Assembly (NCBI GenBank): GCA_021234535.1 | Contig: CM037842.1 | Coordinates: 4,925,315-4,989,314, forward strand | Reading direction: 5' to 3' | From: Stichopus chloronotus | Lineage: Eukaryota > Echinodermata > Holothuroidea > Aspidochirotida > Stichopodidae | Length of the DNA: 64,000 nucleotides | In this document: positions 1 to 12,059 of the stretch, in pieces | Numbering within the stretch: the stretch's first letter is position 1 | Layout: each line of letters starts with the position of its first letter | Notes under the pieces: generated by a model | Databases searched by the model: none | Told to the model about the DNA's origin: nothing | Seen by the model: the letters and a program-made list of their open reading frames with translations, nothing else | Made by a program: the position numbers and the translations under genes

Positions 1-330
1 ATGCAGTCCTTTTAAATACTAAACTCAGGACGACTTCCTTTGGGTCATCATACAGAGATTGCATATACCAGGTTTTTTAATCTGTATTCTGTTTAAATGT
101 AACATTACCACAAAGTGTATTGGGATCTCATCAAGCTTGACATAAAGTGAAATATTATTAAAGAGAACAGATTCTGAACTTATTAAAGTATGACTATGCA
201 TTCCTTTTTCCTTTTTTAAGTGTCATGATTTTGATGCCCAGCCAAGTGTTCGATCATGAGAACAGAATACATATGTAGAGTATGAGTATTTTCAATTAAA
301 ATACATTTAATTCTTTTGTCACTTTCACAG

Positions 331-599
331 ATTTTGATGGTGGTGGTATCATGTTCAAACATTGTAAAAAGTCAGAAGAGAGAATCCAATTCATCACGGA
401 AGAGACCACATTTAGTCTGTTACTGGGAAATGACAAAAAGGAACTGAGGTTGTTACAAGGAAGTCCAAACAGTCGAAGGTGTCTAAAAGAAAATGTGGAT
501 ATGAAAAACCGGAAATTCCATTTGTTGATTATGTATAAATGTGAATCCTGCCAAGCTACTGTACTAGAAACTGCGCAGTTGCAATGTTTGTCTAAATGA
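331..599 (+). CDS. Possible terminal exon of an upstream gene (unrecognised)
   Basis: A pyrimidine-rich acceptor ending in TTTCACAG precedes 331, and the frame is open from there to a TGA at 597-599. Read with a phase-1 entry, the segment starts FDGGG then IMFKHCKKSEER and ends CLSK. It is about 88 residues, hydrophilic, lysine/glutamate-rich, with five cysteines and no membrane segment. A phase-1 acceptor is usual for exons after an Ig or membrane segment, so it could be a cytoplasmic tail. I do not recognise the family, and the open frame could be chance. Confidence 0.28.
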
Positions 600-3500
600 G
601 GGAGTTGTTGTTACACCTTTCAGACATGCTCCGGTATGGTGTTCTTTTGGTCACATACATTGGAGGAGTGTATTATTTCCCAGGCCAGAGTGTGAGTGAT
701 GGTTACTGTTTACATTGGTGAAATGTCACAGATCTTTTTATGATCACAGTAATTATCACTGTTAATGATTAAAACATTGTGTCTACTGCAAAAGTAGCAT
801 GTATAAAGTGAGTGTTCAATATGCATGCATAGCAAACTGTTACCATATAGGGCATTATTCATGATTATCCATCATTATTATGTTTAATCAAGCCTTGATA
901 CACAACAGTACATTTCTTCAAGTATGCAAGTGGTTGAAGCTTCGATTATGATAATAGTTATAGTCTAGAACTATAAGAGATATCAAACAATGCGGTAACT
1001 TGTGATGTGCTTCTAAGGTAATTAAACAACGAGGTTAAGCCCAGATAATTATAGAAACCAAGAAGGATAGTCTGCACAAGAAGACTAACAACTGACTAAC
1101 CAACTTGTAGCTTCAACAAATTTTTTCTTGTGGAGACCTTCACTTGCATTTGTAGTACACTCAAATAGGACTTCATGCTATATGAACAAAGTGTACGATA
1201 ATTTTTTTTGTAAGTGAATCGTATAACTGGCAACACATTTTAGTTTCTGCTTCCTCATAAGACCTCATTGCATTATTCTTGTGAAGACAGGAAGGTTCAC
1301 GTATTCATTATGTTTTGTGATTAAAGTCTTTGTACACTGAAAAGTAAGTATCACTTTTTGAAGCCATCATTTTATCATATTCATTTATCATATTCATAAT
1401 CTATCACTGAAGACTTATTTGTGTTGAAAGAAAAATGTTTTCCTTTTTGACATATATGTGTAAACAAAATATGACTTGAATATAACCGAAACTTACTTAG
1501 GTCAGCAGCTGATCTTACAACAAAAGACTTTCATGAAAAGTAGCAAAGGGTTTATGAAATGTGCCTATTGTTGCCAACAAAATATTATTACAACCTATCG
1601 GTTATAAGTTACTGCAAGGTTCTGGAACATGTCTCAGGAAAGAAATTTACACATCTGATTACTTTTCAGAAGTCTGCATACTAATTAGTTAAAACTGATA
1701 AAAGTCATCTTACACTCTTAAAATATTTTTTTCTATTGTGCTGCACAAGTTATTGTGTAGTAACTTGCTGCTAGTGGAGTCACAATGACTCACTGTCCCT
1801 GGAGGCACAACCTCCACTTCATAGGCAACTGATGTGTTTTTACTGAATCATGTTACCATCATACTAGCAAAGGAGCAGTAAATGAAATCATTTCAGATGT
1901 TTTTTATTTTCTATTTACTCAAAGCTGTGACGTGCATATAATGGGAAACATCTCAATTATAGGATACAATCATGAGAAGCTGATGTATTAAGCATATTTT
2001 CACTGTGTTGCTGAAGTCACGTTTATTTTTTTTATGTCAGTTACTAGTACAGCTATGTCATTGAATTTTCTGTTTATTTAGGCCGATTTCAAGTGTCAGT
2101 GGCTGAAACTGGTTTGTCCCTTCCTGAAATGCCTCATTGTGTAAACTGATTTTATCATATTGTTTGACTACATTAAAGTTCAGCTGTTGTTTTTGTTGTT
2201 CTTGGCTATGACTTTTGAAGTCATGAGTGGCATCCAAACTTAATTTTCTATTTATTTCTTTCATTACTTGGTCAGATGCCACATATTGTCTGTTCTGTTG
2301 TTACATCTTCTGAGTTTTCATGTTATTGTATAGGTGCCATCCATTTATGCCAGCCATCAATGAATGTTTGTGCAAGAGTGTTTCATAGATGTTACACAGG
2401 ACTATTTTTTTAATCTTTTTGATTTTTTCATGTATTCTACAATAAATCTGATTTTGACTGTCACTAGCACATATTGGTCCACATACAGCCCTTTATTGTG
2501 CATGTCTTTGGAGGAGGCCCTCCTTTTTTGAAATTTAATAAGTCTTTTCATTTTATATCAAAGCATTAATGTCGTCATCTAATATTTCTATTTGCAATGC
2601 AAGTTGCATCATTTTTATAATCAATATGTTTTGATGCTTTGTTATCAATACTGTTACCAAAACAGTAAGAGTTGCTTCTATTGCCTAATATTTGGGCTAT
2701 GGAAATGATGTGACATAATCAGTTGGTGAGCTGTATTTTACAGCAGTCTTTTATCACATTTAAATTGTTTTTCTGGCTTTAGACATTGTAAATATCAATG
2801 TTTGCATATGGTTTGTAAGTAATAATGTCAGGACCCAGTTTTGAAATTGCTACCCATCTTTCAATGTATCATGTGCGTGCCAAAATTCTGCATGTATGCA
2901 ATGAAGAATACGTTTCAGTTATGCCAGTACTATTGTGATATGAATTTACAACGGTACAAGACTTTTTGACCTCGAGGCAGACACTACTTATTATCATCCC
3001 TGAACCTTTTGGCAGCACTATTGATGGCACCTTCTTAAGATATTTAATGCGTGGAACATAATAGTTTCTAATTCACCTGACCATTAATAAAAACCTTCTG
3101 CATACAATCTGTTGCAAATTCCGAACACATTTTTGTTACTTTGTCATTATGTATAGCTATACAATGAAACTCTTTCAATACTACAATGATATAACAAATA
3201 ATGCTTTATTGGAAACGTTGCGTGGTGCATATACTATTCGTCCTTGCTGTATTCTGACATTTGTTGATGTGCCTATTTCTACAATTGTTTTGTAAGTGTG
3301 CACAAATCATTGCATTCTCTTGCCATGTACATTACATGTTTGTTGAAGAATTTTTTTGAGGTAGTCTTGCTGAGAGGAACATGTTACAATAATTTCTTCT
3401 GAAAAGTTGGATTTAATGAATATGAAAGAACGTAAAAAGCAGATATACTGTGACCACTTATTTTTATACATTACCTGTCAGACTTAATTTGAAATGGATT

Positions 3501-5060
3501 ATTTACTAGTGTTTACATCATGAACAGGGCACTTGATGTAGATACGATGACCATGTTCTATATTCATGATCCAAAGTTTCAATAACATCCACACTGTGTT
3601 TTAAAATTCAACTTGTGTGCAACTAACAAAACTTTGCTCTCATGCCTGTATACAAGATACATGCTGTTGCATCAACAAAACAAAATATTGTATTATGACT
3701 TCACAATGAACTGACGTCAGAGGAAAATTATGCACTCGGTTACCCGACCAACTATGGACGGCAGGTACCCGTGTCCTAATGTCGGAACGAGCACAAACAA
3801 TATATTTTTACCTCAGTTTACACACTTACTGTGCAATAAAGTTTTAAAAAATCATTGGCAAATGTTACATTGAGAAATTAAATGATTTCAAGTTAAACTC
3901 AGTGGAAAAAATTTTACCCATGAGAAATAGCAAGCAAGAATATTTTTATCATCATTAACATATATAGGTGTTATTTTATCGTGAGGTTTTGTACAGTCAT
4001 CGCAAGATGACGCAGTTTCTATTCTGCAAACAAGTAATAACACTTTCAAGTATGACTTCACAGCAATCGTTACATTTGTTGGTATCAGCGTATCGGTATA
4101 ATGAGTCTGGTCGGTGTTTGACGTCCACTCAGTATCAAGAAAATTTTGTCAATGTGCAATTTTGTGTAGGCTGAGGCCAATGGTCTGTTCAAAAGGTAGA
4201 GCACAAATTTTCTGTTTCTATGAAGTTATATTTAATTGAAGTTTCATGGTCTTCATATACTTCTAAATTGATAAGGAGCATATCAACGCATAATCAATAC
4301 AATGAACAAAGGTGGTCAACATGTTGAAACGCAGATAACGACCAAACCTGTTTGAGAATGACATACACACCTTTGTTGTACCAGCATCAAGATATTGTTT
4401 TATCTTTTACAGTAAGATGTTTTAAGACATATTATAGCAGGAAATGACTTCAGTTTACAGTCCTATTTGTACATTAATTGCCTTGTCAAAAATTCCTTGT
4501 CAGGGCTTTTTCGTTTACGCCTTTCGGTTATGGTATCCTTTAATTTTACGATAGTTTACGTTGATTCTTCACTGAAATATGGGCCACATGATTTTGAAAG
4601 CACCCGTGAATCTTCCATTTGAAAATAAGGTTTTATTTTCTTACAGATATGAATCATGATAAAAATCAACAATTCTCCAATTACCCACTTACATCTGCTT
4701 ACTATCTTTGCATTTACTATATAGGTAGTATCATATACGATCCTATATGTCGCTTTATGCGGTTGCACACAGTAATTTTAAGTTGTTCTGTCCTAATTTT
4801 GTCGTCTTTATTGAGTACTATGTGTCAGAAATGAAGTGTAATGGTTAGCGCAGTCTATCAAATACTTTTGTGCAGTGATTTCAGGTGCAACGGTGAGAGG
4901 CCATAGTAGTGCAAACTGTTGGATTGCTTGTACATGCTTTTTTCTGATTGATTCGTTTGTAGATTATTTTCTGTATTATTTTTTTTGATATGAATTAATG
5001 CAACTGAAATTTCATAAATATGTGCAACTTTAATAAAGACTTTTACTTGCTTTACACTTT
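600..5060 (+). other. Non-coding stretch, possible long 3' UTR with poly(A) signal at 5032
   Basis: No supported coding exon in about 4.4 kb of AT-rich sequence. An AATAAA hexamer occurs at 5032-5037, in TTTAATAAAGAC followed by a T-rich stretch, which would suit the end of a long 3' UTR of the gene whose last exon may lie at 331-599. The link is inference; the stretch may equally be intergenic. Confidence 0.2.
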
Positions 5061-7680
5061 ATGCATTTATATTCTTCCTTGTTTTCTATTCTTTGTGTGA
5101 CAAATGTGGTAATCATTTAATAGTATTTATTTGTCTCTGTCAATGACAGGCTTTCCTTTAGAGGTAAGTTTTCAACCTCAGTGTATGCAAAGCGTATTCG
5201 AAGTTACCCAAATACATCAATATCTCAGGCATTAAACATAGATGGGTTGCTCATGAAGTCGCGTATTGAGATGTCAGACTCAGCAGTCCGTTTTTTGCTA
5301 GATACTATAAAGAACATGATCGCCCTACCGCGTTTCACAGAAGTGATGATGTGATCGAAATAATATTTCATAAACATAACTTTGAGATATCATGTTTTTA
5401 AACCTATACAAAATAACTTGCTCAAACAAAATATGAACGCGAACTAAACTTAAATGAAGTGACTGCTGTAATGGTACCTTAGAAGTTTGGAATATGTTCC
5501 CACCTTGCAACTGTTGAATTTCTATCGATCAGCCAAGTTGTCTCCGTGTCAACATCCATGCGGAACTGAAGCCGCGTTAGAATTCCTGTTTCTCATTAGT
5601 AGGTCAGTCTTTTGTATTAATCCATGGGCTGAGGGGGTCTCCGAGAGAGTTCCCCTAAGTTTCTCTTCACTATATTGAAATACTGAAGTAGACTAATGTG
5701 GTACATAAAAAAAAGTTTGGATAGACTTTTAATAGCCAAGCGGTAATCAAGAAAATGACGTCATAGGCCACTCCCATTGACGCTGTATTGGAACCAAAGA
5801 TAGTTGTAAAGGAAAGATAAACCAGTGTATCCTTGGAAGGGTAAGTCGCAAAACATACAGCAAATACCCCTTAACATACATGTTACAATGTTCTATTCAT
5901 TCAAACAATCAGTTTGCAAATTAATATGATAATGAGGTCGCTAAAGGTCGTGAAAATCCAGTGCCAGTCAGTGGCGTAACTACTTTCTTTTTTTTTCTTA
6001 TTTGCAAGGGGGCAAAATCGAGTCGACCCTATTTCTGATTTCCGTCTTGGAGGAGAGGTAACAGAGAAAGGGATGCTCCTCTTGCAGGCTTAAGCCAAGA
6101 TTTCAAAATCAGTCAGTCCAGAGATAGTCCTACCTGGCTTGAGAAGACTTCTAAGGGGATTCCGTGACTATTTGGTGACTATTCAATGCCTTGTAACATA
6201 ACGTAATATCAATTGAAAGAAAAAATGCCATTCAAGTTGATCTAAAGTTTGGTGAGGCGCCCTTCAAAATAACGGATCGTCTCCAGGATCACATGAGCGT
6301 GTGCAGTGTTTTGTCATTTACTGAGTGTAGATTACTTACGTGTGCACGTCAACTACTAACGAAAAGTCTGTCAAATTCGCGGTGAACAATAACGCAAACT
6401 AAAATGAGGAAGTGACGTAACAAATTCTGAGACGCTCGATTCACGGAAGATGATAAGAACATCGGCTGTACTGTGCGTACAGTTTAAAACCAAAGCATCC
6501 ATGAGTTGAGAAAACATTGACAATGTCGTATGCTTCCTTTCAGAACAAATACTTTTATGAACCGTTTCTCATCCTTTGGAGAGCAGCTGGACAGCAAATG
6601 AATTGGATAAGGTATCATGAGCTTATCATATAGTCAATCGGTTTACATGGAGAGGAACGTTTACCTAATTAGCGAAGTACAGTTGCAATGCCTGCCCATT
6701 AATCCATGTCTTTTATTATGTAATTTGTCGCAGGGGCTCACACATCTGACAATTGAAAAGCAATCATACACACATCAGTAGTAGAATAGATGGATTCTTG
6801 TATCGCAAAGTTTGTTCAACACCCTGCAGACCTTGTCATTTCAAGAAACTTATTCAGGGGTGTCTATCTTTGCAGAAGCATCATTCGGTCATTACTGGAT
6901 TTTTTCGCAGTTATATGGGATGTAACAATCTTTAAACAGTGCGGTATTTGAGCAGAGTTGTAGCCAGACATTTTCCAGGCCGAAACAGATGAGCGTCAAT
7001 CATGTGAGGGGAGGGGACACATTCCCCTAAAATGTGATAGAAAGGGGCATAATATCAATTGCCCCCCCCCCCCCACACACACACATTTCGTAAAGAGAAA
7101 TCTTTTGGTTTACTTTTTGAAGAGTAGGGGGACCTTGTAACAAATATCGCCCACAGTTTTGATGAGTGACTAATGTAATCGAAGGCTGCGTGACCATGCA
7201 GTTTAGGTGTTCATGTACCAAGGTTAGACTCATCTACACATCCCAAATGCCAACGCGCGCTGTGCTTACTTTGCCGTGCTATGTCACTGGAAAAAGGAGG
7301 TAACGGATTGGCGAACGTTCCTTCCCCACAATTACACCAACAAAATTTCAAATTACCCGACAAAGAGAATTTAGTTAAAAATTTTGTTTTTGACGGTGTA
7401 TTTGAATTAATTCAAAGGGAACGTTCCCCCCCCCCCCCTCAACAACCAAAAAGTTAGAGCCACGATAGCTTGAGATTCTAAAAATGCCAGTCAAAATTTT
7501 CCATATTTCAGTATAGCACATTTTACAACGTAAAAGATGCCAAATATTGTACCAGATTGTGAGGTTACCTGGTAATTAAATTTTCAAATGAACTTCCTAT
7601 ATTTCAGTCTATGAGTGAGGATAGACAGAAAATCTAACATAACAGTTCGAACTTTTCATACCTCAATCTAGCACATTTTA
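5061..7680. other. Gene-poor intergenic sequence
   Basis: No coding exon supported. Contains a poly(C) tract running into a short (CA)n run near 7061-7085 and a second poly(C) tract near 7426-7438. Short open frames here have no domain signal or splice context. Confidence 0.3.
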
Positions 7681-7689
7681 ATGTTTTTC

Positions 7690-7895
7690 TCACTAATTGA
7701 GAAATTGCAGACATGAGTGCCCTATTTCATGGCATAGTACATGAAGCCCAGGTCACACGGGAAGTGCCGTATCCGACAACCTGGTGGTGGTGGTGGGGGG
7801 GGGGGTTGTTTAGCCAAAATGTTCAGGTACGCCAGCCTACGGTGGCGCTCTGCTTAGATAGTCCTGCCCAAAGTGTGCACAAAAGACTTTGCCCT
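7690..7895 (+). repeat. Dispersed repeat, copy 1
   Basis: Holds the family's marker block: GGTGGCGCTC then TGCTTAGATA then GTCCTGCC near 7842-7868. Upstream are the family's words AAATTGCAGACATGAGT and CACACGGGAAGTGCC. A poly(G) tract interrupts the middle. Diverged copies of the same order of words recur at 8430, 10110, 11680/11850, 19060 and 20090, and inverted near 51750. The short open frame across it is incidental. Confidence 0.5.
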
Positions 7896-8399
7896 CTGGA
7901 CAGGTCCCCACCGCTGAAAGCCCTGGGTAGACGCTTGATAAGTGATATCGATGACGTACATGCAAAATATGCCCACAATCATGAGACCCTGGAGGTGCTA
8001 TGGTAATTTCTGTTTACATTCTATTCATTTTCATCATCTGCCTAACTGCCGAAAGTCTTTTTTTTTTCTCCTCGAAATTTCGCTTAGAATTTTGAACCAT
8101 TCTTCATGAGACGTTTTGTAGAAATTCCGATGTATGTATTTTTTCTAGATGCGTTAACTCCTCGTAGTCCATAGATAGTAATTAGTTACAAACACATTCG
8201 GACAAAAATCTCCTCCCCACCAGGAATAAAGAGGGAAAAACATCCCAAGATCTTTTGCTCCATACGCCTAGCCCCATCTATTTGCAAAGTGCTCAAGGAG
8301 AATGAAAGAGGATGCGTTATTCCTTTTTCATTTTGTTATCACCCTAACCGCAACTGATGTGTATTCGCTGTACCATTTTCCATAGATTGATTTTTATTT

Positions 8400-8620
8400 C
8401 TTTTTACATGAATTGAGTAAATTTCGTACATGATATCCCCATTTCAAGGCTCTGTGTGCAGCGTATAGGGCGCGTACTTTCGGGAAATGCCATTTCCGGC
8501 CATCCGGGAGGTTTGAAAAGCCCTAAATTTTCTTGTACTCACGGAGCCAACTGATGGTGGCGCTCAGCTTGGATAGTCCTGTCAGCTGAGCCAACTGACG
8601 AAGACCATGTCGAAAAAGGC
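8400..8620 (+). repeat. Dispersed repeat, copy 2
   Basis: Shows the most complete word order of the family: GGGAAATGCCATTTCCGGCC, then CATCCGGGAGGTTTGAAAAG, then a TTTTCTTGTACTC block, then ACTGATGGTGGCGCTCAGCT and GGATAGTCCTGTC. It is not coding. It lies about 700 bp after copy 1 in the same orientation. Confidence 0.5.
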
Positions 8621-10079
8621 CCTGATCCAATAGTATAGGGCCAGTATCGGCAAACATTTATTATGTGTAGACAATGGATACATGTAATGGGTACAATAGA
8701 TATAACCTAAAGGTAAGGTCTTCTTTCATGTCATTTTCCTCCATGTTCTGAAGTACTTTCTATCACTTTGTCGTGAATTTCTGCAGTACAGTATATCTTT
8801 CACTCGTAGAAGACACCACGAGCCGGCAATCTTGATATCTGACGCGTAACACTCGAATTGATGAAAATGTTTTCCAGTAATCCAGTGTCACCTTTCTCCA
8901 GTCATCTAGTGTCACCTTTGAAAAAAAAAAGTGGAAATTGAGAAGAGAGGCTAAAAAAGCTCAATCTGGTAACGGCATGCCATGGCACAAAGACTGCTAA
9001 GTTTAGTACCTAGTTGCTGAAAAGACACACAGTACAATTTGTTTATGCCAATTGTGAGGTACTTCACCCGTCACAATGGACTGTTGACGAACTATTTTGT
9101 GTATCGTTGTCACGCTACCTATTAACTACCTCTCCTTCTGGATACGTCCCACTGCCTCAGTCAGCTTTCAGATGTTATGGATTCCCGTTAAAAACTCCAT
9201 TCCCTCAACTTGGGAAAACCGTACTATATAGGAGTAGGCAATGGGGAAAATGCTCCCCTGGTACCTCGGTTGGTGCATTCGTCCATATCCGACTGTAATT
9301 TACTAACGCCAACGGGGGGGGGGGGGGGGTGCACAACAGGCCTATGGCCCTATACCGCCACGTCATTTCTCAGCATTTCGCAGCTAAACGCGATGGAGGC
9401 GAAGGGGGAGAGTGCTCCGGCCACCGAATTTTTAAGATAAATGGGCATGTTCTCTCCTTCAAAAATTGAAGGAGGAAAAAAAGAAGAAGACTGTGACAGT
9501 GGGGAACGCCTACAGAATAGCGTGTGGTCGTCAAGTGACAGTTGGTGGATGTGACTTTTCCTTCATGCTACATGACTTGCATATGTGTTATGAAGAAATT
9601 TACTTGAGGATGAAAACTAGATAACTAGCATTCTTTCAGCATACAAACTTGAGTTCACTTTTTTTTTCATATTTATCAGTTTCCTTACTCTTACTCTCGA
9701 TAATGGCGTAGACAGGGACGCACACAAGGGGGCTATGACCCCCTATTCATCAACTAAAAAATTACAAAGTATGTAAAAATAAAGAAATGTAAAAAAATAG
9801 TGAAATTGGGCAATATATGCGTTAAGGTTGCAAGAGGAAATTTTACCATGTTTTAAAGCCCGGCCAGTCCGCCTCCATATGAATTCTTCCCAGTAGGATG
9901 ATAATGTGTAAGGTATAAGCATTTTTCAAATGACATGGATTAGAGCGGCTCTATGGGTCCGGGCGCCATGTCATAGTATGTCATATACACTCCCTTTGCA
10001 CTACGCTGTGCGCAGATAAACATGTAGGCCAGGCTATACATTAAAAAAACAAACTAATGATCGTGGGTTTCACAGCTGA

Positions 10080-10212
10080 ATACTATCTATAGCATAGCGA
10101 CTCAGAGACCTAAAATCCAGATTTGGTAAGCCATCTTGCCATCTTGGGAATTTGAAAATCTCTTGTACACCCCAACTCGTGGTGGCGTTCCGCTTAGATA
10201 GTCCTGCCGTTA
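10080..10212 (+). repeat. Dispersed repeat, copy 3 (3' part)
   Basis: Carries CTTGGGAATTTGAAAATCTC, CTTGTACACCCCAACTCG, and the marker GTGGTGGCGTTCCGCTTAGA followed by TAGTCCTGCC. Same orientation as copies 1 and 2. Truncated or decayed upstream. Confidence 0.45.
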
Positions 10213-10844
10213 TTCACCCTCAATGTATATACGATCGTTCCCTTTTTTGAAGACTGTACCACATCCTTTATAAAATTCTGGATTCCACCGGAAAAGGTAT
10301 TCACGATACTCAGTTGAGAAAAATAGATACATATGATATTGTTTATTTTGTAACGAGCTTTAATAAAACCATCGAATTTCAATACGTAGCCTATATAATC
10401 CAACACTCACTGAAAAAAGTGAGAATTTTTATTTTCATAAACATCGGTTGCCGATGTTTTCTTAATAAGTTGCGTGCTAATAAATGTTTGGTCAAAGATT
10501 TGCAAGAAGTGACTTTGATCATCAATCATCATACCATTGTTGCTTACATTGTGGATCAGATGTTAGGAATCTCGTAGTATGACAATTTCTTATCACCATA
10601 TGAGCAATGCTCAACAGGTGTCACACCTTTAAATCACGAAATTTTGGAATCAACTCAATGAGCCTCTTTAAGGTTGTAACATGGTAATAAATAATGTACA
10701 CAAAATGTTCAATGCTTCAGAACACATAAGTGAATCCTGGGGTTTTTCGTTATGGGTATGCCCTTACAATTCCCACAAAAGATTATCCATTTCACCATCT
10801 CTCAATTTTAGTATTCACTTCCTAGTTACAGGTATAGTAGCTCC

Positions 10845-11025
10845 CAGGTTAGATGCAGTACCACTCTAATCAGCAGTAATAGCCCCCTTATTAGTAGTAG
10901 TAGCTCTCTAAGCAGTAGTAGTACCTCCCTAATCAGTAGTAGTAGCTCTCTTAACAGTAGTAGTAGCTCTCTATGCAGTAGTAGTAGCTCCTTAATCAGT
11001 AATAGTAGCGCCCTAATTAGAACTA
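10845..11025. repeat. Minisatellite, about 21-bp unit, about eight units
   Basis: Tandem repeat of a unit close to CTAATCAGTAGTAGTAGCTCC, with CTCT/CTCC variants and internal AGT trinucleotide slippage. On the minus strand the array reads as repeated leucine-rich heptads (LLLLIRE type). This is a by-product of the repeat, not a leucine-zipper gene. Confidence 0.7.
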
Positions 11026-11674
11026 ATACACCTGTTTGGTCCTTTTGCCTTTCCATAGACTGGCAGCTCATAATGGTGGAAACGGAGTATCATCTAATTA
11101 CAATTGGCTAAGAATATTTCGTAGAAAATTATAATGTTTACAATAAAACCTCAAAGCATCGAAGGCCTTTTTTTTTCTTTTTCTTTTTTTTTTGTGTGTT
11201 CTAAGCAGTATTTTCATGAAAAGTTTATGGTACGCAATACGCCAGCTAATGGTAGGCTCCGGCAGCAGGTAGCTTTTCTGTAATTCTCTTCGGCTTTCGA
11301 ATTTGCCTTCAGTCAAAATGCAAAAAAGCAATTGAGAATTTTCCTCACCTCTAGGCAAAAATGTAGCTTGGGGTAATGAGTGACTACGTTTAAATTGTCT
11401 GTTACAACTCCCTCATTTGTGTTCCAGCTACCTCCCCCCCCCCCCCATAGCAGCACGTCGTACGTTGCATTTCCTCACCCCTTACCAGCAACCCTTGTGA
11501 CGCCACAATTTCTGAAGATTTGAGGGGAAAATGAAAAAAAAGAAGAGAATTCAATAATATTAAGGAGAACAGTGTTCCACTCAAGAAAATACTGACAGCA
11601 CAAATTTCCAGAATCCTACGGAGTCATTGAACCGCTATCTCTGGCGGTCTAGGGGATATTTTTATTCATTTGTT

Positions 11675-11965
11675 TTTGTGATGGTGGCGCTCCGCTTAGA
11701 CAGTTAGACAGTATTGAAACAGTTCTCGCGCTCAAGCCCCCCCCCCCCCATCTCATCACTTAATATCAGTCCCATCGTCCTCTTCGAAATGTCTGGCTCC
11801 AAAGCCTGTTGAACCCATCTGACATGTATTAACATTTACCATCGATTTATTCTTTTCTCATAAATTGAGATACTGCAGATATGTAATCCTTATTTCGATA
11901 CTGGGTACATGTATCTCAGAACACCCGGGAAAATGCAGTTTTCACTCATCTGGGGAGTTAAAACA
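11675..11965 (+). repeat. Dispersed repeat, copies 4/5 (decayed)
   Basis: Marker GATGGTGGCGCTCCGCTTAG near 11681. About 170 bp later come the upstream words of the next copy (AAATTGAGATACTGCAGATA, then ACACCCGGGAAAATGCAG). This suggests two diverged copies head to tail, as in a decayed tandem arrangement. Confidence 0.4.
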
Positions 11966-12059
11966 AAGCCAAAATTTTTCTTGTCTTCACCATGACAACT
12001 GCTCCGCTAAGTACGACCAGCATTCAACCTTTCCCATGATCATTCCAAATTGAACTCCT

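Noticed and set aside
7713..8006. 97-codon open frame
   Set aside because: It runs through a poly(G) tract and the dispersed repeat; the tryptophan/glycine run is a repeat artefact.
10826..11071. Leucine-rich repeated frame resembling a zipper
   Set aside because: It is the translation of the 21-bp minisatellite.
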